Shown here: piece after piece, positions 42,785 to 53,384 of the stretch
Layout of the letters: the number at the start of each line of letters is the position of its first letter
Numbering within the stretch: the first letter of the stretch is position 1
Assembly: GCA_029215795.1 (NCBI GenBank)
Contig: JARDYH010000003.1
Coordinates: 17,462,001-17,526,000, forward strand
Direction: 5' to 3'
From: Anniella stebbinsi
Lineage: Eukaryota > Chordata > Lepidosauria > Squamata > Anniellidae
DNA: 64,000 nt
The notes under the pieces: generated by a model
What the model was told of the DNA's origin: nothing
The model's input: only the letters and a program-made list of their open reading frames with translations
Database searches by the model: none
Made by a program: the position numbers and the translations under genes

Positions 42785-43205
42785 GAAATGTAGAACCAGT
42801 AGCGGTAAGAGTGTTGTACTGGACTTGAGAGACCCGGGTTCTAATCCCCACTTCAATATCTGTATAAATTTCTGCATTGCTGCTCAGTTTTATCCTGGTT
42901 GTGCTTTTATATTGTGTGTGTGTGTATATATATATATATATACACTATGGTTTGTTTTATACTCTGAATTGTACTTGATGGTTTTAATTTTTGTGAACCA
43001 CCAAGACAGCTTCAGCTATTGGGTGGTATAGAAATGCAATACATAAATAAATATGAAGCTTACTCGGAACTTTGGGCCAGACACAGCCTAAGCTACCTCA
43101 CAGGGTTGTTGTGAGGCTATGCTGGAGAAAAGGAGGATCATATATGCCACCTTGAGTCCTTGGAGGAAAGGCAGGATATAAACTTAACAAATTAATGAAT
43201 AAATT
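42785..43205 (+). mobile_element. tRNA-like SINE (type 2), split by a LINE tail
   Basis: The head CCAGTAGCGGTAAGAGTGTT and GAGACCCGGGTTCTAATCCC has a near-canonical B box (GGTTCTAATCC). The body resumes at about 43059 with GAAGCTTACTCGGAACTTTG, then CACAGGGTTGTTGTGAGGCT. It ends with ATATGCCACCTTGAGTCC and GGAAAGGCAGGATATAAAC. Positions about 42853-43058 are foreign. Confidence 0.7.
42853..43058 (+). mobile_element. LINE-type hairpin tail inserted in SINE
   Basis: Contains (GT)n-(TA)n at 42915-42942. Then TTGATGGTTTTAATTTTTGT precedes the hairpin ACCACCAAGACAGCTTCAGC / ATTGGGTGGTATAGAAATGC and an AATAAATAAAT tail. It is the same tail type as at 35790. Confidence 0.6.
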
Positions 43206-43683
43206 GGACTGGAGAACCTTACTACTAAGGACTGGAAGCTTGAAATTAACTATGAGCATAACAAAGCCAGGGTAAAGAGACTTAAGGAAAGGAATGATAC
43301 AATCATACAATTTTTTTAACAACAAAAAAGAGCTTAAAGTAGGCTGACCATATGAAAAGGAGGACAGGGCTCCTGTAACTTTAACAGTTGTAGAGAAAAG
43401 GGATTTCAGCCAGTGTCCTTTGTATGCAATTAGTTCCTGGTGAAATTCCCTCTTCGTCACAACAGTTAAAGGTGCAGGCACTATACTAGAGTGACCATAT
43501 ACAAAAGAAGGCAGGGCCCCTGCAACTTTAACAGTTGTGATGAAGAGGGAAGTTCACCAGGAACTAATTGCATAAAATAGGCTGACCAGATTTTAAAAGT
43601 AAAAATCCCGGTCCCCCCCGCCCCCCCCAAAACAACCCCCCCACCAAGCCACCCCCCCCAAAAAAACCAGCCTGGACCTACCG

Positions 43684-43925
43684 CCGGGTTCCTCTGTCGC
43701 CCGCGCAGCCGCGCGGGTTCCTCTGTTGCTGCCCGCGCGGCTGTGCCGGGTCCTCCGTCGCCCGCGCGGCTGCGCGGGGTCTTCCGCTACCGCCCGCGTG
43801 GCCGCGCCGGGTCCTCCGTCGCCCGCGCGGCTGCGCGGGGTCCTCCGCTACCGCCCGCGCGGCCGCGGCGGGTCCTCCGTCGCCCGCGCAGCCGCGCGGG
43901 GTCCTCCATCGCCGCCCGCACGGAA
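43684..43925. repeat. GC minisatellite, about 61 bp unit, four copies
   Basis: Units alternate GGGTCCTCCGTCGCCCGCGC and GGGTCCTCCGCTACCGCCCG in a period of about 61 bp, itself two half-units of 30-31 bp. The array lies within the nested GC-rich transposon. Confidence 0.75.
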
Positions 43926-44205
43926 GAGGCGGGAGAGGGCCGGATCCGAAAGTGACATAACCGGCCCTCTCCCGTCTCTTCCGCGCGGCCTCTGGCCTTT
44001 CTGGGGCTCGTCGCAATGGCGACGAGCCTCGAGGAGCCCGGACGCCCACGCGGAAGAGGCGGGCGTGGGTGTCCGGGCTCCTCAGGGCTCATCGCCATCG
44101 CGATTGAGCCCCAAGGAGGCCAGAGGCTGCGCGGAAGAGGCGGGAGAGGGCCGGTTATGTCACTTCCGGATCCGGCCCTCTCCTGCCTGTTCCGCGCGGC
44201 CTCTG
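43921..44205. repeat. Long GC inverted repeat with ETS- and CRE-like sites
   Basis: AGAGGGCCGGATCCGAAAGT and GACATAACCGG near 43935-43964 are mirrored by CCGGTTATGTCACTTCCGGA near 44151-44170. Further in, GGCTCGTCGCAATGGCGACG is loosely mirrored by GGGCTCATCGCCATCGCGAT. CACTTCCGG (44161-44169) matches the ETS-family consensus and TTATGTCA resembles a CRE half-site. Confidence 0.7.
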
Positions 44206-44547
44206 GCCTTACGAGCCCGGCAGCGGCGGCAAAGGTGGCGGAGGAGCCCGGGAAGCGGCCGCCCCAGCAGGTAAGTGCCCCCCTTCGTGCTTACCTGCAG
44301 GGGCGTCCGCTTCCCGGGCTCCTCCACCTCCACCGGGTCTCGCTGCCACCGCCGCGTGACCCCCCGCCACCCCGGTTTTCCCCCGGTTGGCCCGGTTGGC
44401 CTCTGGATTCCCGGTTAGGACCGGGAAATCCCGAGCCACCTGGTCAGCCTGGCATAAAAATGACACTGGCTGAAATTCCCTTTTCTGTACAACTGTTAAA
44501 GTTACATGAGCCCTGTCCTCCTTTTCATATGGTCAGTCTACTTAAAG

Positions 44548-45163
44548 CTCAAACATCAAGGCACCATACAGAAGGTCTTTCTGAGGTACACCGCCAATTG
44601 AAATTCTCACAGTAGCGGGGAATGGGAACACCTATCTTTCTTGGCATGCTTTCAAAAACCCAGCCACTGTTCTCTTTGTTGGTATACATCACGATCCAGA
44701 CAGAGTGTTTTGTGAGTGCTATAATGCCTTAGAGCCTTGTGGTGTGATCTCAGTTGTTTTCATTTATTAAGAGAAATGCCAATGTCAGATGCCTTTGACC
44801 CTTCCCAGAGTTTGCAACTCCTTAGCCACTCAAGCAAAGGCTTCTTGCAGTTGAAAACTTTTCAAACAGGTGTCCATAATATTTGAACAGGCCCTGGCAT
44901 GGTCACAGTTCACAGGCACTCGCCAGCATTTGGCTGCGTTGCCTGAGCATCAAAAACATGGCCAGATACTTCACATTTGGCTGGGAAATGAAAAACCGTG
45001 ACACATAATTTTGTTTCACTTGGAACCAGCACAGTTGTAGGTGAGTGAGTGCTTCTACCCAATCCATAGATGTTTCTTTAAAAAAATGGAAATGTGGTCA
45101 GAAACAAGCACTTCATCCAAGGCCTAGAAAGGCCTGAAAAGCTATCATGTGCAAGACTAACTG
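44548..45163. other. Unique sequence
   Basis: No repeat or gene recognised. Confidence 0.4.
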
Positions 45164-45448
45164 TAGGGTGACCATATGAAAAGGAGGGCAGGGCTTCTTT
45201 ATCTTTAACAGTTGTCTTGAAAAGGGAATTTCAGCAGGTGTCATCTGCATGCATGCAGCACCTGCTGAAATCCCCTCTTCGTCACAACAGTTAAAGCTGC
45301 AGGAGCTATACTAGAGTGACCAAATACAAAAGAGGGCAAGGCTCCTGCAGCTTTAACAGCTTTTTAAAGGGCACCTGCTGAAATTCCCTTTTCAATACAA
45401 CTGTTAAAGGTATGGAAGCCCTGTCCCCCTTTTCATATAGTTACCCTA
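45164..45448. mobile_element. Family A MITE (A1), internal deletion
   Basis: 285 bp with tips TAGGGTGACCATATG and CATATAGTTACCCTA, an A1 loop, and a central terminus TAGAGTGACCAAATACAAAA. Part of the third arm is replaced by CAGCTTTTTAAAGGG. No TSD is visible. Confidence 0.75.
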
Positions 45449-45483
45449 GTAGTACAATAACCCAACTAATTATATATAATTCC

Positions 45484-45626
45484 ATTCTGGATTTCAGTCA
45501 GAACCAGTTAGAACTCTCATGAAATTCTCCAGGGTTGGATAATTCCTTGAGAGTTCTATCTGGTTCCAGCTGAAACCCAGAGCATATTCACTGCCCCGCT
45601 AATGTCGGAGCCACCAGCCTCAACTG
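45484..45626. mobile_element. Family D MITE, left-truncated
   Basis: TTTCAGTCAGAACCAGTTAG, then AACTCT, is mirrored by AGAGTTCTATCTGGTTCCAG. The right end AATGTCGGAGCCACCAGCCT matches other family D copies; the left terminal repeat is absent. Confidence 0.6.
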
Positions 45627-45788
45627 CTCTTCAGTACATATAGGCCTCAGCTACACACTACGCAATTAATGAAACATGTAGTTTGACCCTGAGAAGAGGG
45701 CCATGAGAGATAGAGGGCCATTCCAGCCCTTTGTTCTTCAGTGCATACCAGGCTCCTCTTCCCCAACCCTGCCCTGAAAAAGCTCACT
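45627..45788. other. Short unique stretch
   Basis: No feature recognised. Confidence 0.3.
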
Positions 45789-46362
45789 AGGGGCGGATCT
45801 ACACACGAGTTTTTTGACGTTTTATAAGGGTTATGAAAACTCTTTGGGCCACATGACGCACTCCCTATAACGTTGTAAATCTGAGGTTTTTTAAAACTCC
45901 CTTCAGTTATATACAACGGTTTCACTTTTAATAAATCGTTTTAAGTAAAATAATGTGTCCTTCCTTACCGTTTGTGCTTCATGGGGGCAGTGCTTCCTCT
46001 ACTCGTGCCCAAATGCTGAGCAGTTGATTGGTGGGGAAGAAACAGGAAGTGGACCAGTAAACTACAACACCCACAATTCTTAGCCCTATACTCGCTAGGG
46101 AATGACAGAGGAACTAAGAAGGAAGTGTGTAACTGAACTACAACCCCCACAATGCCTTGCCCTAAATTCATTGAAAAACGAAAGAGAAAGAGACAGGGCA
46201 GAACAGTGTGTGACTATACACACCGCTTTAAAGATGGAAGACTGTTCTTCTGTAACGTGAGTACTCAGTAATGTGGCCTAAGACGTTTTAGAACGCACCT
46301 ATTTGGAACGTTTTAAAATACTTTTTAAAACGTTCCAAAGGACTGTGTGGATTCCCCCAGGC
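45789..46362. mobile_element. Possible DNA transposon, family H
   Basis: The left edge GGGGCGGATCTACACACGAG is weakly inverted against the right edge GACTGTGTGGATTCCCCC. Near the left are ACGTTTTATAAGG and AACTCTTTGGGCC. Near the right are repeated ACGTTTTAGAACG and ACGTTTTAAAA words. The centre contains two CTACAACNCCCACAATKC motifs. It is a single copy in the window, so the boundaries are provisional. Confidence 0.45.
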
Positions 46363-46539
46363 TCCGCTCCTGATACACCAAAAACTCACCAGCCTCTACA
46401 CTCCAATCAATCAAAATCTACCCTGGCTCCACCTACTGACTCATTCCTGCCAACCCTCACTAACTTGGTATTTTTATAGTACCGCATGAGGCAAAGGAAG
46501 GAGGGGAAAGGCCCCTCATCCCTTGCTTGACCCTGTTGC

Positions 46540-47040
46540 GGTTCACGTTAAACTGTATATGCAATACAAAGAAAATAATGAAACAAAACTTTACAGCAAG
46601 AATGACAATAAAACAGGGCAGTGCCATAATGCATTACAGATCAGGGAAAGCTTGTGTGAACAAGTGCATTTTCAAGGGGCATGTGAAACTTACCATAGTT
46701 TCTGCCTCTCGGACCAGGTGTGGAAGAGCGTTCCAAAGGGTGGGTGCCACTACTGAGAAGGCCCGCTTGTGGTTGTGGAATGACCAGTGTGGCCTCCTCA
46801 GAAGATTTCAAGGGTCAACCAGGTTTATATAGGGGAAGGTAGTCTGCTAGGTATCCTGGTATCAAGTTATTTAGGGCTTTTTATATTAACAACAGAACCT
46901 TGAATGTGGCTTGGTAGTCAACAGACAGTGTAATACTGTACACATGGCCACCTCAACACTAGGAGAGGGGCTTCAGACATGGTTTCCATCTGAACATAAC
47001 CCCTGATGCTGTAGATAATTTGAATTTGTCTCATATCAAG
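46540..47040 (-). mobile_element. LINE 3' region remnant, reverse
   Basis: TGAACAAGTGCATTTTCAAG, then GTGTGGAAGAGCGTTCCAAA, then ACTACTGAGAAGGCCCGCTT and GTATCAAGTTATTTAGGGCT. This wording recurs in layout at 2730-3075, 47800-47960 and 54880-55045. It is a 3' untranslated region of an L2/CR1-type LINE family, non-coding. Confidence 0.55.
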
Positions 47041-47086
47041 AGCAACCTTCTTAGAACTACTACATGAGGGAGGATCCTTCCTCATT

Positions 47087-47106
47087 CACACACACACACA
47101 CACACC
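47087..47106. repeat. (CA)n microsatellite
   Basis: Ten CA units. Confidence 0.9.
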
Positions 47107-47362
47107 TCTGTTTGCTTGTCTGACATGACAGCAGCAATGACTCCAGTGGCATCCGCGTTAAGGACATTTTTGTGTAAGCAACCAACCACATGGATCAGAG
47201 CAGCTCTCTATCCCACCTAGAGGTGACAGGGAAAGAACACAGTCTGAGTAGAATCATTCACTTGATTGGATGCAGTTTGATATTTTTCCTCTGCGAACGT
47301 CAAAGGGAGACTCCAGAGTAAAATACCAGAATTAGAACTTGTTAGGAAGTGTCATTCTATCT

Positions 47363-47391
47363 GTGCGTGTGTGTGTGTGTGTATGTGTGTG
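47363..47391. repeat. (GT)n microsatellite
   Basis: GTGTGTGTGTGTGTGTATGTGTGTG tract with one interruption. Confidence 0.9.
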
Positions 47392-47589
47392 ACACATACA
47401 GGCACACTCGCATAGGTATAGAAAAAACAATTGTACGTTGGGAGGTAAAAGGGTCATGACATGTAAATTACCCTCCCTTACAATTCAGTTAATGCTTCAA
47501 TATATGCAAAATAAGCCTAGTGAGCTTACGCAACCGTATTTATCAAATTTATATCCCACCTTTCCACTAAAAATAGTGCTCAATGCGGC

Positions 47590-47990
47590 TAATAATAATA
47601 ATAATACATTTATTTATTTATTTATTTAATACCCGCCTCTTCCTCTGGATCGAGGCGGGGAACATCAAATATAAAATACATAAAACTGATTAAAAGCACA
47701 TAAAATGAATACATTATTAAAATACCAATAAAACTCAAATAAAATACAAAATAATTAAACTTGTCAATTATAATTCATCAATAGGAAAGAAAGAAGCAGC
47801 ATCCATCAGAGTCAAAACAATTTCAGCAAACAACTCAGCTAAAAAGTCAAAAGCCTGTCTAAATTATAAGGTCTTTGCTGGCTCGTGGGCAGACAAGGGA
47901 GCTGGATCCGGCCTGGCCTCCCTTGGCGGGAATTCCAGAGCCTGGCAACCGAGGACAAAATTTCATGCATAAAGGCTTACGTCATAATTA
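47590..47990 (-). mobile_element. LINE 3' end, reverse, with hairpin and AAT/TTTA tail
   Basis: The (AAT)n(TTTA)n tail is followed by ACCCGCCTCTTCCTCTGGAT and CGAGGCGGGGAACATC, which form the stem. An AT-rich part follows, then AAGGTCTTTGCTGGCTCGTG and CGGGAATTCCAGAGCCTGGC. It is the most complete copy of this LINE 3' region in the window. The L2/CR1 assignment is by type only. Confidence 0.6.
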
Positions 47991-48861
47991 AAGTGTTAGT
48001 CTTTAGCCTCTTTATTGTTTTATATTTCTAAGATAGGAGTAAATACATTTACGGAGAGGGTAGCATCTCTCCCTCAACCAGGGTACTATTTCTTGTCTTC
48101 CTACCCTCCTCAACCCACACCCAGCTATATGGGTCCACCTCACATACACACACAAAAGGCCAGTCAAATGACATATAGGAATAAATCACATAAACTAAGG
48201 CATAAGCAAAGTGTTGTTAACTATGAACTTTGCTAGTGGAATTTGCCAGTAAAAAGCACACTCACAAACAGAGCACATATACAACATAAAATAAAATAAG
48301 CCCTTGTGGTGCATAACTACAGTTTTTTTCTCAATCTCCAGCCTTCCCTTGATAAATGTGAACTTAATCCACACGCATAAATAATTTTAGTATGATATTT
48401 TATTGCTTGTCGTCATCCCTGCTGTCATCACGGCTAACCCCCTTGAAGTACATAAAACTTTCATCCAGACTCTTTAAAAGGCTACAGCCTGGACCAGCGC
48501 TAGTCTGATAGCTTCTCTGCATAGAATAGTCACCGTGGGTTCTTCACTTGCACTGTAAGCCCAACTTCAAGACTTGTGCATTTTCTGAACACTGATTTAG
48601 ACATGAGTCTTTGCTCATCCTCTAATGTTTCAAGGCGAAATGCATTGATTTGAGAATAAACACCACTTTGTATAATTGCCACTGATTATGGGGTGTGCGT
48701 GAAACAGCACTTCATCTGTCTGTTCTGAGTATATAATATTCCAATCAACTTCATGGGCAGCTTTCAGCAAAGCTTAAGGGGAAAGGTGTGGATTCTGCAT
48801 GACCGTCATTATTGCACAAATCAACTGGCTGTGTAGAAGGGCCTAGAAATTCCTGCTATGA
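47991..48861. other. Unique sequence
   Basis: No recognised repeat or gene. Confidence 0.4.
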
Positions 48862-49181
48862 TAGGCTGCCCAGATAAAATCCAGGTCAGGGCTCATGTAA
48901 CTTTAACAGTTGTAGAGAAAAGGGAATTTCAGCCAGTGTCATTTGTATGCAATTAGTTCCTGGTGAAATTCCCTCTTCATCATGACAGTTAAAGGTGCAG
49001 GCACTATACTAGAGTGACCAGATACAAAAGAAGGCAGGGCCCCTGCAACTGTAACTGTTGTGATGAAGAGAGAATTTCACCAGGAACTAATTGCATACAA
49101 ATGACACTGGCTGAAATTCCCTTTTCTCTACAACTGTTAAAGTTACATGAGCCCTGACCTGGATTTTATCTGGTCACCCTA
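48862..49181. mobile_element. Family A MITE, 'CAGATAAAATCC' end type
   Basis: 320 bp. The left tip is TAGGCTGCCCAGATAAAATC and the right tip GATTTTATCTGGTCACCCTA. The tip polymorphism (GCC against GGG) is the reverse of the copies at 26588 and 30286, so this copy sits in the opposite orientation or its tips were exchanged. No TSD is seen. Confidence 0.8.
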
Positions 49182-50029
49182 TATAAAGCAAAACTTGTGA
49201 CCTTAGCTCCATGAATCCTAAATGCATTGGCTCAATGGTATTATGATTTTCTCACTGCTTCCCTTTCCAGCTTCTGCATTACAAGGAATTTGCATGGCCA
49301 GTCGCCATAAAACGATCTCCCACCAATTCCACTTGCTCTTTGTGCATCCCTAACAATGCACGTCTACCTAGGATTCTGGGAAGTAAGTCGCACTAAACAC
49401 AGAGGGACGTCCTTCTGAGTAACATGTATTGGATTGCACTGTTCATCTTCTCCTTCACTAAATGGTAACCTCTCTCCTCTAGATGCTTTGGACTCTGTAT
49501 GCTGGCAACATGGACAGCTATGAGAGAAGGGCTCATAAATCTCCCCCGCCACCCACCCTTTTGTATTTCGAAAGAGTTGTTTGGATTTTGTTTTCATCAG
49601 AAGTTATTGCTGCACGGCTTTGATCACCACATTGCTCAATATACTGTATTTAGGGTTCCCCTCCTCCTGACAGTAACCACCCTTTGTTCCCTAATTAGTG
49701 AAATCATAGGCATTTTATGAGCTCTTCAAAATGTAACAAAAACTCCTAAATGGAAAAGAAGGCCTATAGGGCTGTTTATGTCCTGGAAAGCCTTGATTCA
49801 CGCCCTGGGCTTGCCCACAAATTCCCTCAGTGTATGTTTTGCTTGCCATGGGAATACTGGTAAACATCTCATTCCCATGGCAAGCTCTCAGTCAGTCCAG
49901 CTTTCCCATTTGGAATGTCTTGCTACAAAGCTGGCCACCATCAGCTTGCAGAAATTCCCCAGGCCTCATGGCTGCTAGGAATGTGGTGGCGGTGTTGTTG
50001 TCTGTTGACCCTGAGTCGACTACAGACTA
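49182..50029. other. Mostly unique sequence
   Basis: A small dispersed repeat (TACCTAGGATTCTGGGAAGT ... TATTGGATTGCACTG) at 49368-49441, related to 12285. Nothing coding recognised. Confidence 0.4.
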
Positions 50030-50422
50030 TAGGATGGCCATGTGTCCTCTTTTACAGTGCACAGTCCTCTATTTGAAGGGCTGCCAGATAACTGCCCTCT
50101 ATTTTGAAGGTGATCTCTATTTGAATAGTTCCTCAATCCATACCCAGTAGCAAACCAGCAGAAGGAAGAGCTAAATCTTGAAGCTGCCCATCAACAGCAC
50201 CCGGACAGCAAAAGGCGCAAGGCACACGCCACCTAGTCACAGTCCCCCACACTATCATGAGATGTACTGTATCTCTATGTAAATCATAATAATCATGTAT
50301 AAATTTGCATCTGTACATATGTATTAGCATATGCACATTTTATGCAAATAGGCATCCCCTTTTGTCCTCTTTTTTGGGCGATGCATGCCTTGTTTTTTGG
50401 CAATTCACAAGTGGCTACCCTA
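50030..50422 (+). mobile_element. Family C element, uninterrupted copy
   Basis: 393 bp with tips TAGGATGGCCATGTG and CAAGTGGCTACCCTA. It contains TCCTCTATTTGAAGGGCTGC, the GAAGCTGCCCATCAACAG block, AAATTTGCATCTGTACATAT, and CTTTTGTCCTCTTTTTTGGG before the end. It serves as the reference for resolving the composite at 13406-14932. No direct repeat is detected at its flanks. Confidence 0.7.
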
Positions 50423-50740
50423 GTTATGAATTCATTTTATTGTCTGTGGCACAAAGGCCATTACAAACACAACCATAAAACAAGGTGTCTACAGAACAGC
50501 CTAAACTCTTACTAAACTCAGAATGAGAGAATTCATATAAAAGAACCAAACTGAGAGAAAAGGCTGAGATTTACAATGGTGAAAAGAATAATACAAACCC
50601 CAGTAGCAATGATAACATGCTATATATCTGAAAGCTATATATCGGGGGGGGGGGAATATATATAACATCAAATAGTAAAATATAAATACAGCATAAAAAC
50701 CAAACACCTGAGATAAAACAAGTATAATATCATAAAAAGG
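50423..50740. other. Unique AT-rich sequence
   Basis: A G10 run at 50645. There is also a hairpin-like repetition of GCTATATATC. No gene recognised. Confidence 0.35.
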
Positions 50741-50744
50741 ATGT

Positions 50745-51010
50745 GCCAGGGAGCTGTATAGAGAATTTCATCTATTGGGTGGTACAGAAATGTAATATGA
50801 TGATGATGATGATGATGATAATAATAATAAATTAACTTATTTCTTACCTGCCTCTCCCTTTGGATCGATGCAGGGAACAACATTAATACAACAGTACAAT
50901 ATAAATCAAATGTATAAAACTAATTAAAAGAGCACATAACACCAATAGAATATTAAAATAACAATCAGGGCATCTTAAAATTCTTAGGTTTCAAATTCAT
51001 CTGGGTAGGC
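50745..51010 (-). mobile_element. LINE tails in tandem, reverse and forward
   Basis: 50745-50800 resembles a plus-strand tail (ATTGGGTGGTACAGAAATGT) ending in (GAT)n(AAT)n at 50798-50830. It is followed by a reverse tail with TTACCTGCCTCTCCCTTTGG and ATCGATGCAGGGAACAAC. Two LINE tails joined at their A/T-rich simple repeats suggest insertion of one into the other's tail. Confidence 0.5.
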
Positions 51011-51050
51011 CAGCACAGGCAGATCTTGAAACTTCAAAGGGCCCCAAAAA

Positions 51051-51135
51051 AGGTGCTGCATGCATACAAATAACACCTGCAGAAATTCCCTTTTCTATGC
51101 AAATATTACCCTGTCCTCCTTTTCATATGGTCACC
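51051..51135. mobile_element. Family A right-end fragment
   Basis: AGGTGCTGCATGCATACAAA, then TAACACCTGCAGAAATTCCC, ending CTTTTCATATGGTCACCA. Only the fourth arm remains. Confidence 0.7.
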
Positions 51136-51235
51136 ACACACACTCACACACACACCTCTTCCTTAAGCACTTGCAGCCTGTAGACAATGTTTTCCTTTGC
51201 CTCATATGAACTTCTGCATTAAGTGAACAGGCTTA

Positions 51236-51390
51236 TCTGTTCCTTTAATAGCTGTGTAGAGAAGGGAATTTTTGCCAAGTACAGATTTCATGCAGTCGTG
51301 GGGAAAAAGTTCAATTCTCTGAAATACCCTCTTTTATACAACTATCAAAAGTCTTATATTCTGTCTTCCGTTGTATCTGGTCATTCTGTC
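51236..51390. mobile_element. Possible ancient family A relative
   Basis: GTTCCTTTAATAGCTGTGTA and GAGAAGGGAATTTTTGCC read like a decayed left arm. GAAATACCCTCTTTTATACA, then ACTATCAAAAG, and finally CGTTGTATCTGGTCATTCTG, read like a decayed right arm. The similarity is loose. Confidence 0.35.
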
Positions 51391-52685
51391 ATGTAATAAC
51401 ATCATATTTATCTTAAATTGGTTGATTAAATCACTCAGTAGATACAAGGAAAGTGGCTGATTGGCTAAAAGAAACCCAACTTGGATGAGAGAGCAACCAT
51501 TTGTTACATCTATTCACCAGCATTATAGCCCATAATTCCTTAACCACAGTTCTCCTGGATGTACTTTAGCTTCTAAGATTTTGTAATTAAGAGGTCCAGC
51601 AATCATTGCATTTATCCTTCATGTATTTTTCTCATCTCTGTTCCAATCCAAAGGCAATTCAATCTGTTCTTCGCTATCCCAGAGAACCGCCTGCTTATAA
51701 TCCAGGCCTGTTGGCCCCTGGTAAGCACTTACATCATTATTGGCTACGGCACAAACTGCAGAATTTGCCATTATCCAGTAGCTGGTTAGCAAATTTCACA
51801 GCTCTATTCTTCCAATCCTTAATTTTTTGTTTCCTGGATGAAATCCATTCCAAATATCAAATATTTACCAAAAAGAAAAAGAAAAGAAAATTCAATCTTT
51901 ATTTCTTGGACACCAAATCTGGAATCTTAAATTATGAGTTTCAATCAAAACCATGAAGTCTGGAACAGAATCCGCATACAAGGAAGCTAATATGGAATCC
52001 TTTGCTCAGTTTCTTGGATCTCATTTAAAGTCTTACTTTTCTTAACCAACTTTCCAAAAGCATTTCAAGGTAGAACAGCCTAGTCATCTTTAGAGATGTT
52101 AATTTATTGCAAAATCGAGTGAACAAATACCAGGATGTTTCCAGGATGTTTCCAGTGGTCTTTATACATCTCTGGATCAGACATTCCTACTGTTACCTCT
52201 TATCATTTAATTAAAATACTTCTGAAACACCTTACAAGGTGCACTGCCCTCAATGTAGCAATTCTCATTTCCAAGGTACCTTATAATACTTATTGAATTG
52301 TTCTTTGTGCGGCCACTTCCTTATTGCCAATGAAGAGGCCATGTATAGCAAACAAGAGGACAAACGAGGTCACAGATATCATGTTCCCTGGCCTCAGTTC
52401 CCCCTCTGGCTCAGAGGAGCATTCAAAGAGAGAAGAGGCATCATCCAATGAGCCAATGTCCATTACTCCAGGACCTTTTAGGCCAGAGGACATGGGTTTC
52501 CCAGCCTCCTCAGACTCAGAGCCAGTGGCTGCAGAATGAGGCAATGGCCCTTAAAAAAAACTAGGACGGCTCCTCAGAGGGAACAGCGTTAACAGCAGAT
52601 CCAAACCAGCCAAGCTTCAGAAGACCTCTGCATGTTGCTGAGACAACAACTCTCCTTAACTGAGTTCTAGCTGGCACCTATCACA
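51391..52685. other. Unique sequence
   Basis: The frames at 52290-52544 (-) and 52324-52539 (+) overlap antiparallel, and neither shows a domain. A GAATCCATTCCAAATATC-type AT-rich stretch is unremarkable. Confidence 0.4.
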
Positions 52686-52687
52686 GT

Positions 52688-52835
52688 GATCCAAGCCCCC
52701 TCTCTTGCCTTTTATGGTTCTTGATCTTTAAACCAGATTTGGATTTAAAGATCAAGGGTCCCTCAAATAGGGGGCTGACAATACTTCAAACAGAAAATTA
52801 TGCTATATAAAGCAGGACATGTGGCCATACTAACT
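52688..52835 (-). mobile_element. Family C 5' part, reverse
   Basis: CTTGCCTTTTATGGTTCTTG, then CCCTCAAATAGGGGGCTGAC, and at the right AAGCAGGACATGTGGCCAT, the complement of the family C start. Confidence 0.55.
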
Positions 52836-52917
52836 GTTCCTCATATCAGACCTGTGAAAGTGGTCATTATTTTTACAAGTTGCACTTCTATTCTCAACTC
52901 TTGTTTGATCTTTTAAT

Positions 52918-52990
52918 GCTATTTATTTATTTATTACATTTCTACATCACCCATTAGCCAAAACTCTCTGAGTATTTCACAAGAATTGAA
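52918..52990 (-). mobile_element. LINE-type tail, reverse
   Basis: TATTTATTTATTTATTACAT, then TTCTACATCACCCATTAGCC and AAACTCTCTGAG, is the complement of the GGGCGGTATAGAAATG-(AATA)n tail type. Confidence 0.5.
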
Positions 52991-53038
52991 ACCACGAAGT
53001 GTTATTCTTTGTAAGACTCTAGTGTGAGACCTTAGGGG

Positions 53039-53069
<31 letters not shown>
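53039..53069. repeat. (GTT)n microsatellite
   Basis: About nine GTT units. Confidence 0.9.
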
Positions 53070-53384
53070 GTTCGTGTTTTTGATAGGCTGCTCTCGTTTT
53101 TTATGGAAGTATTGTGTGGGGGGGGTAGGTTTTTTGAATACATATTTATTACATTGGGTAGTATTATGTAATTTTTAGTTTGATTTATTGGAGGTAGATT
53201 TGGGGGATGACCTGTTAAGTTTGTGCTCATTTGGTTTTTGGAAGTATGTTTGGGAAGGAAATCCCCCAACCTTATTTTTGAACGGGGAGGTGTGACTCTG
53301 AGTTGTGTCTTGGTGTCTGTTTCTCTTTAGTTGTGGACATTTTTTTGGCCAGGGCAACTGCTTCCTGTTAGTCTCTTACATCAA

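Larger units (their letters stand above)
43578..44451. mobile_element. GC-rich transposon nested in family A, 8 bp TSD
   Basis: 874 bp. Tips are TAGGCTGACCAGATTTTAAA and CACCTGGTCAGCCTG; the exact repeat GCATAAAA flanks it at 43570-43577 and 44452-44459. The outer about ten bases match the tips of its family A host. The interior is a CpG island with a 61 bp minisatellite (43684-43925), a long inverted repeat centred near 44050, and CCGG-rich ends. Several long ORFs (up to 199 codons) on both strands are Arg/Pro/Ala-rich frames of GC-rich repeats, not genes. Confidence 0.85.
43340..44540. mobile_element. Family A MITE interrupted by a related element
   Basis: Tips are TAGGCTGACCATATG and CATATGGTCAGTCTA. 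The exact repeat CTTAAAG flanks it at 43333-43339 and 44541-44547 (7 bp). Removing 43578-44451 and one copy of its TSD leaves a family A2 unit of about 319 bp. The interruption falls in the fourth arm, inside the ATTGCATACAAATGACA loop. Confidence 0.85.

Noticed and set aside
43726..44615. Long ORFs (182 and 199 codons, +) that might be a gene
   Set aside because: They lie in the CpG-rich nested transposon, overlap similar ORFs on the other strand, are Arg/Pro/Ala/Gly-rich, and the longer one runs across the transposon boundary into family A sequence.
45789..46362. Complete DNA transposon with a TSD
   Set aside because: The edges are only weakly inverted and no direct repeat flanks them; kept as a low-confidence feature rather than a firm call.
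52290..52544. Antiparallel ORF pair (84 codons - and 71 codons +) with acidic Ser/Glu-rich peptides
   Set aside because: Same stretch read on both strands; no domain, no neighbours, and no repeat-independent evidence of coding.
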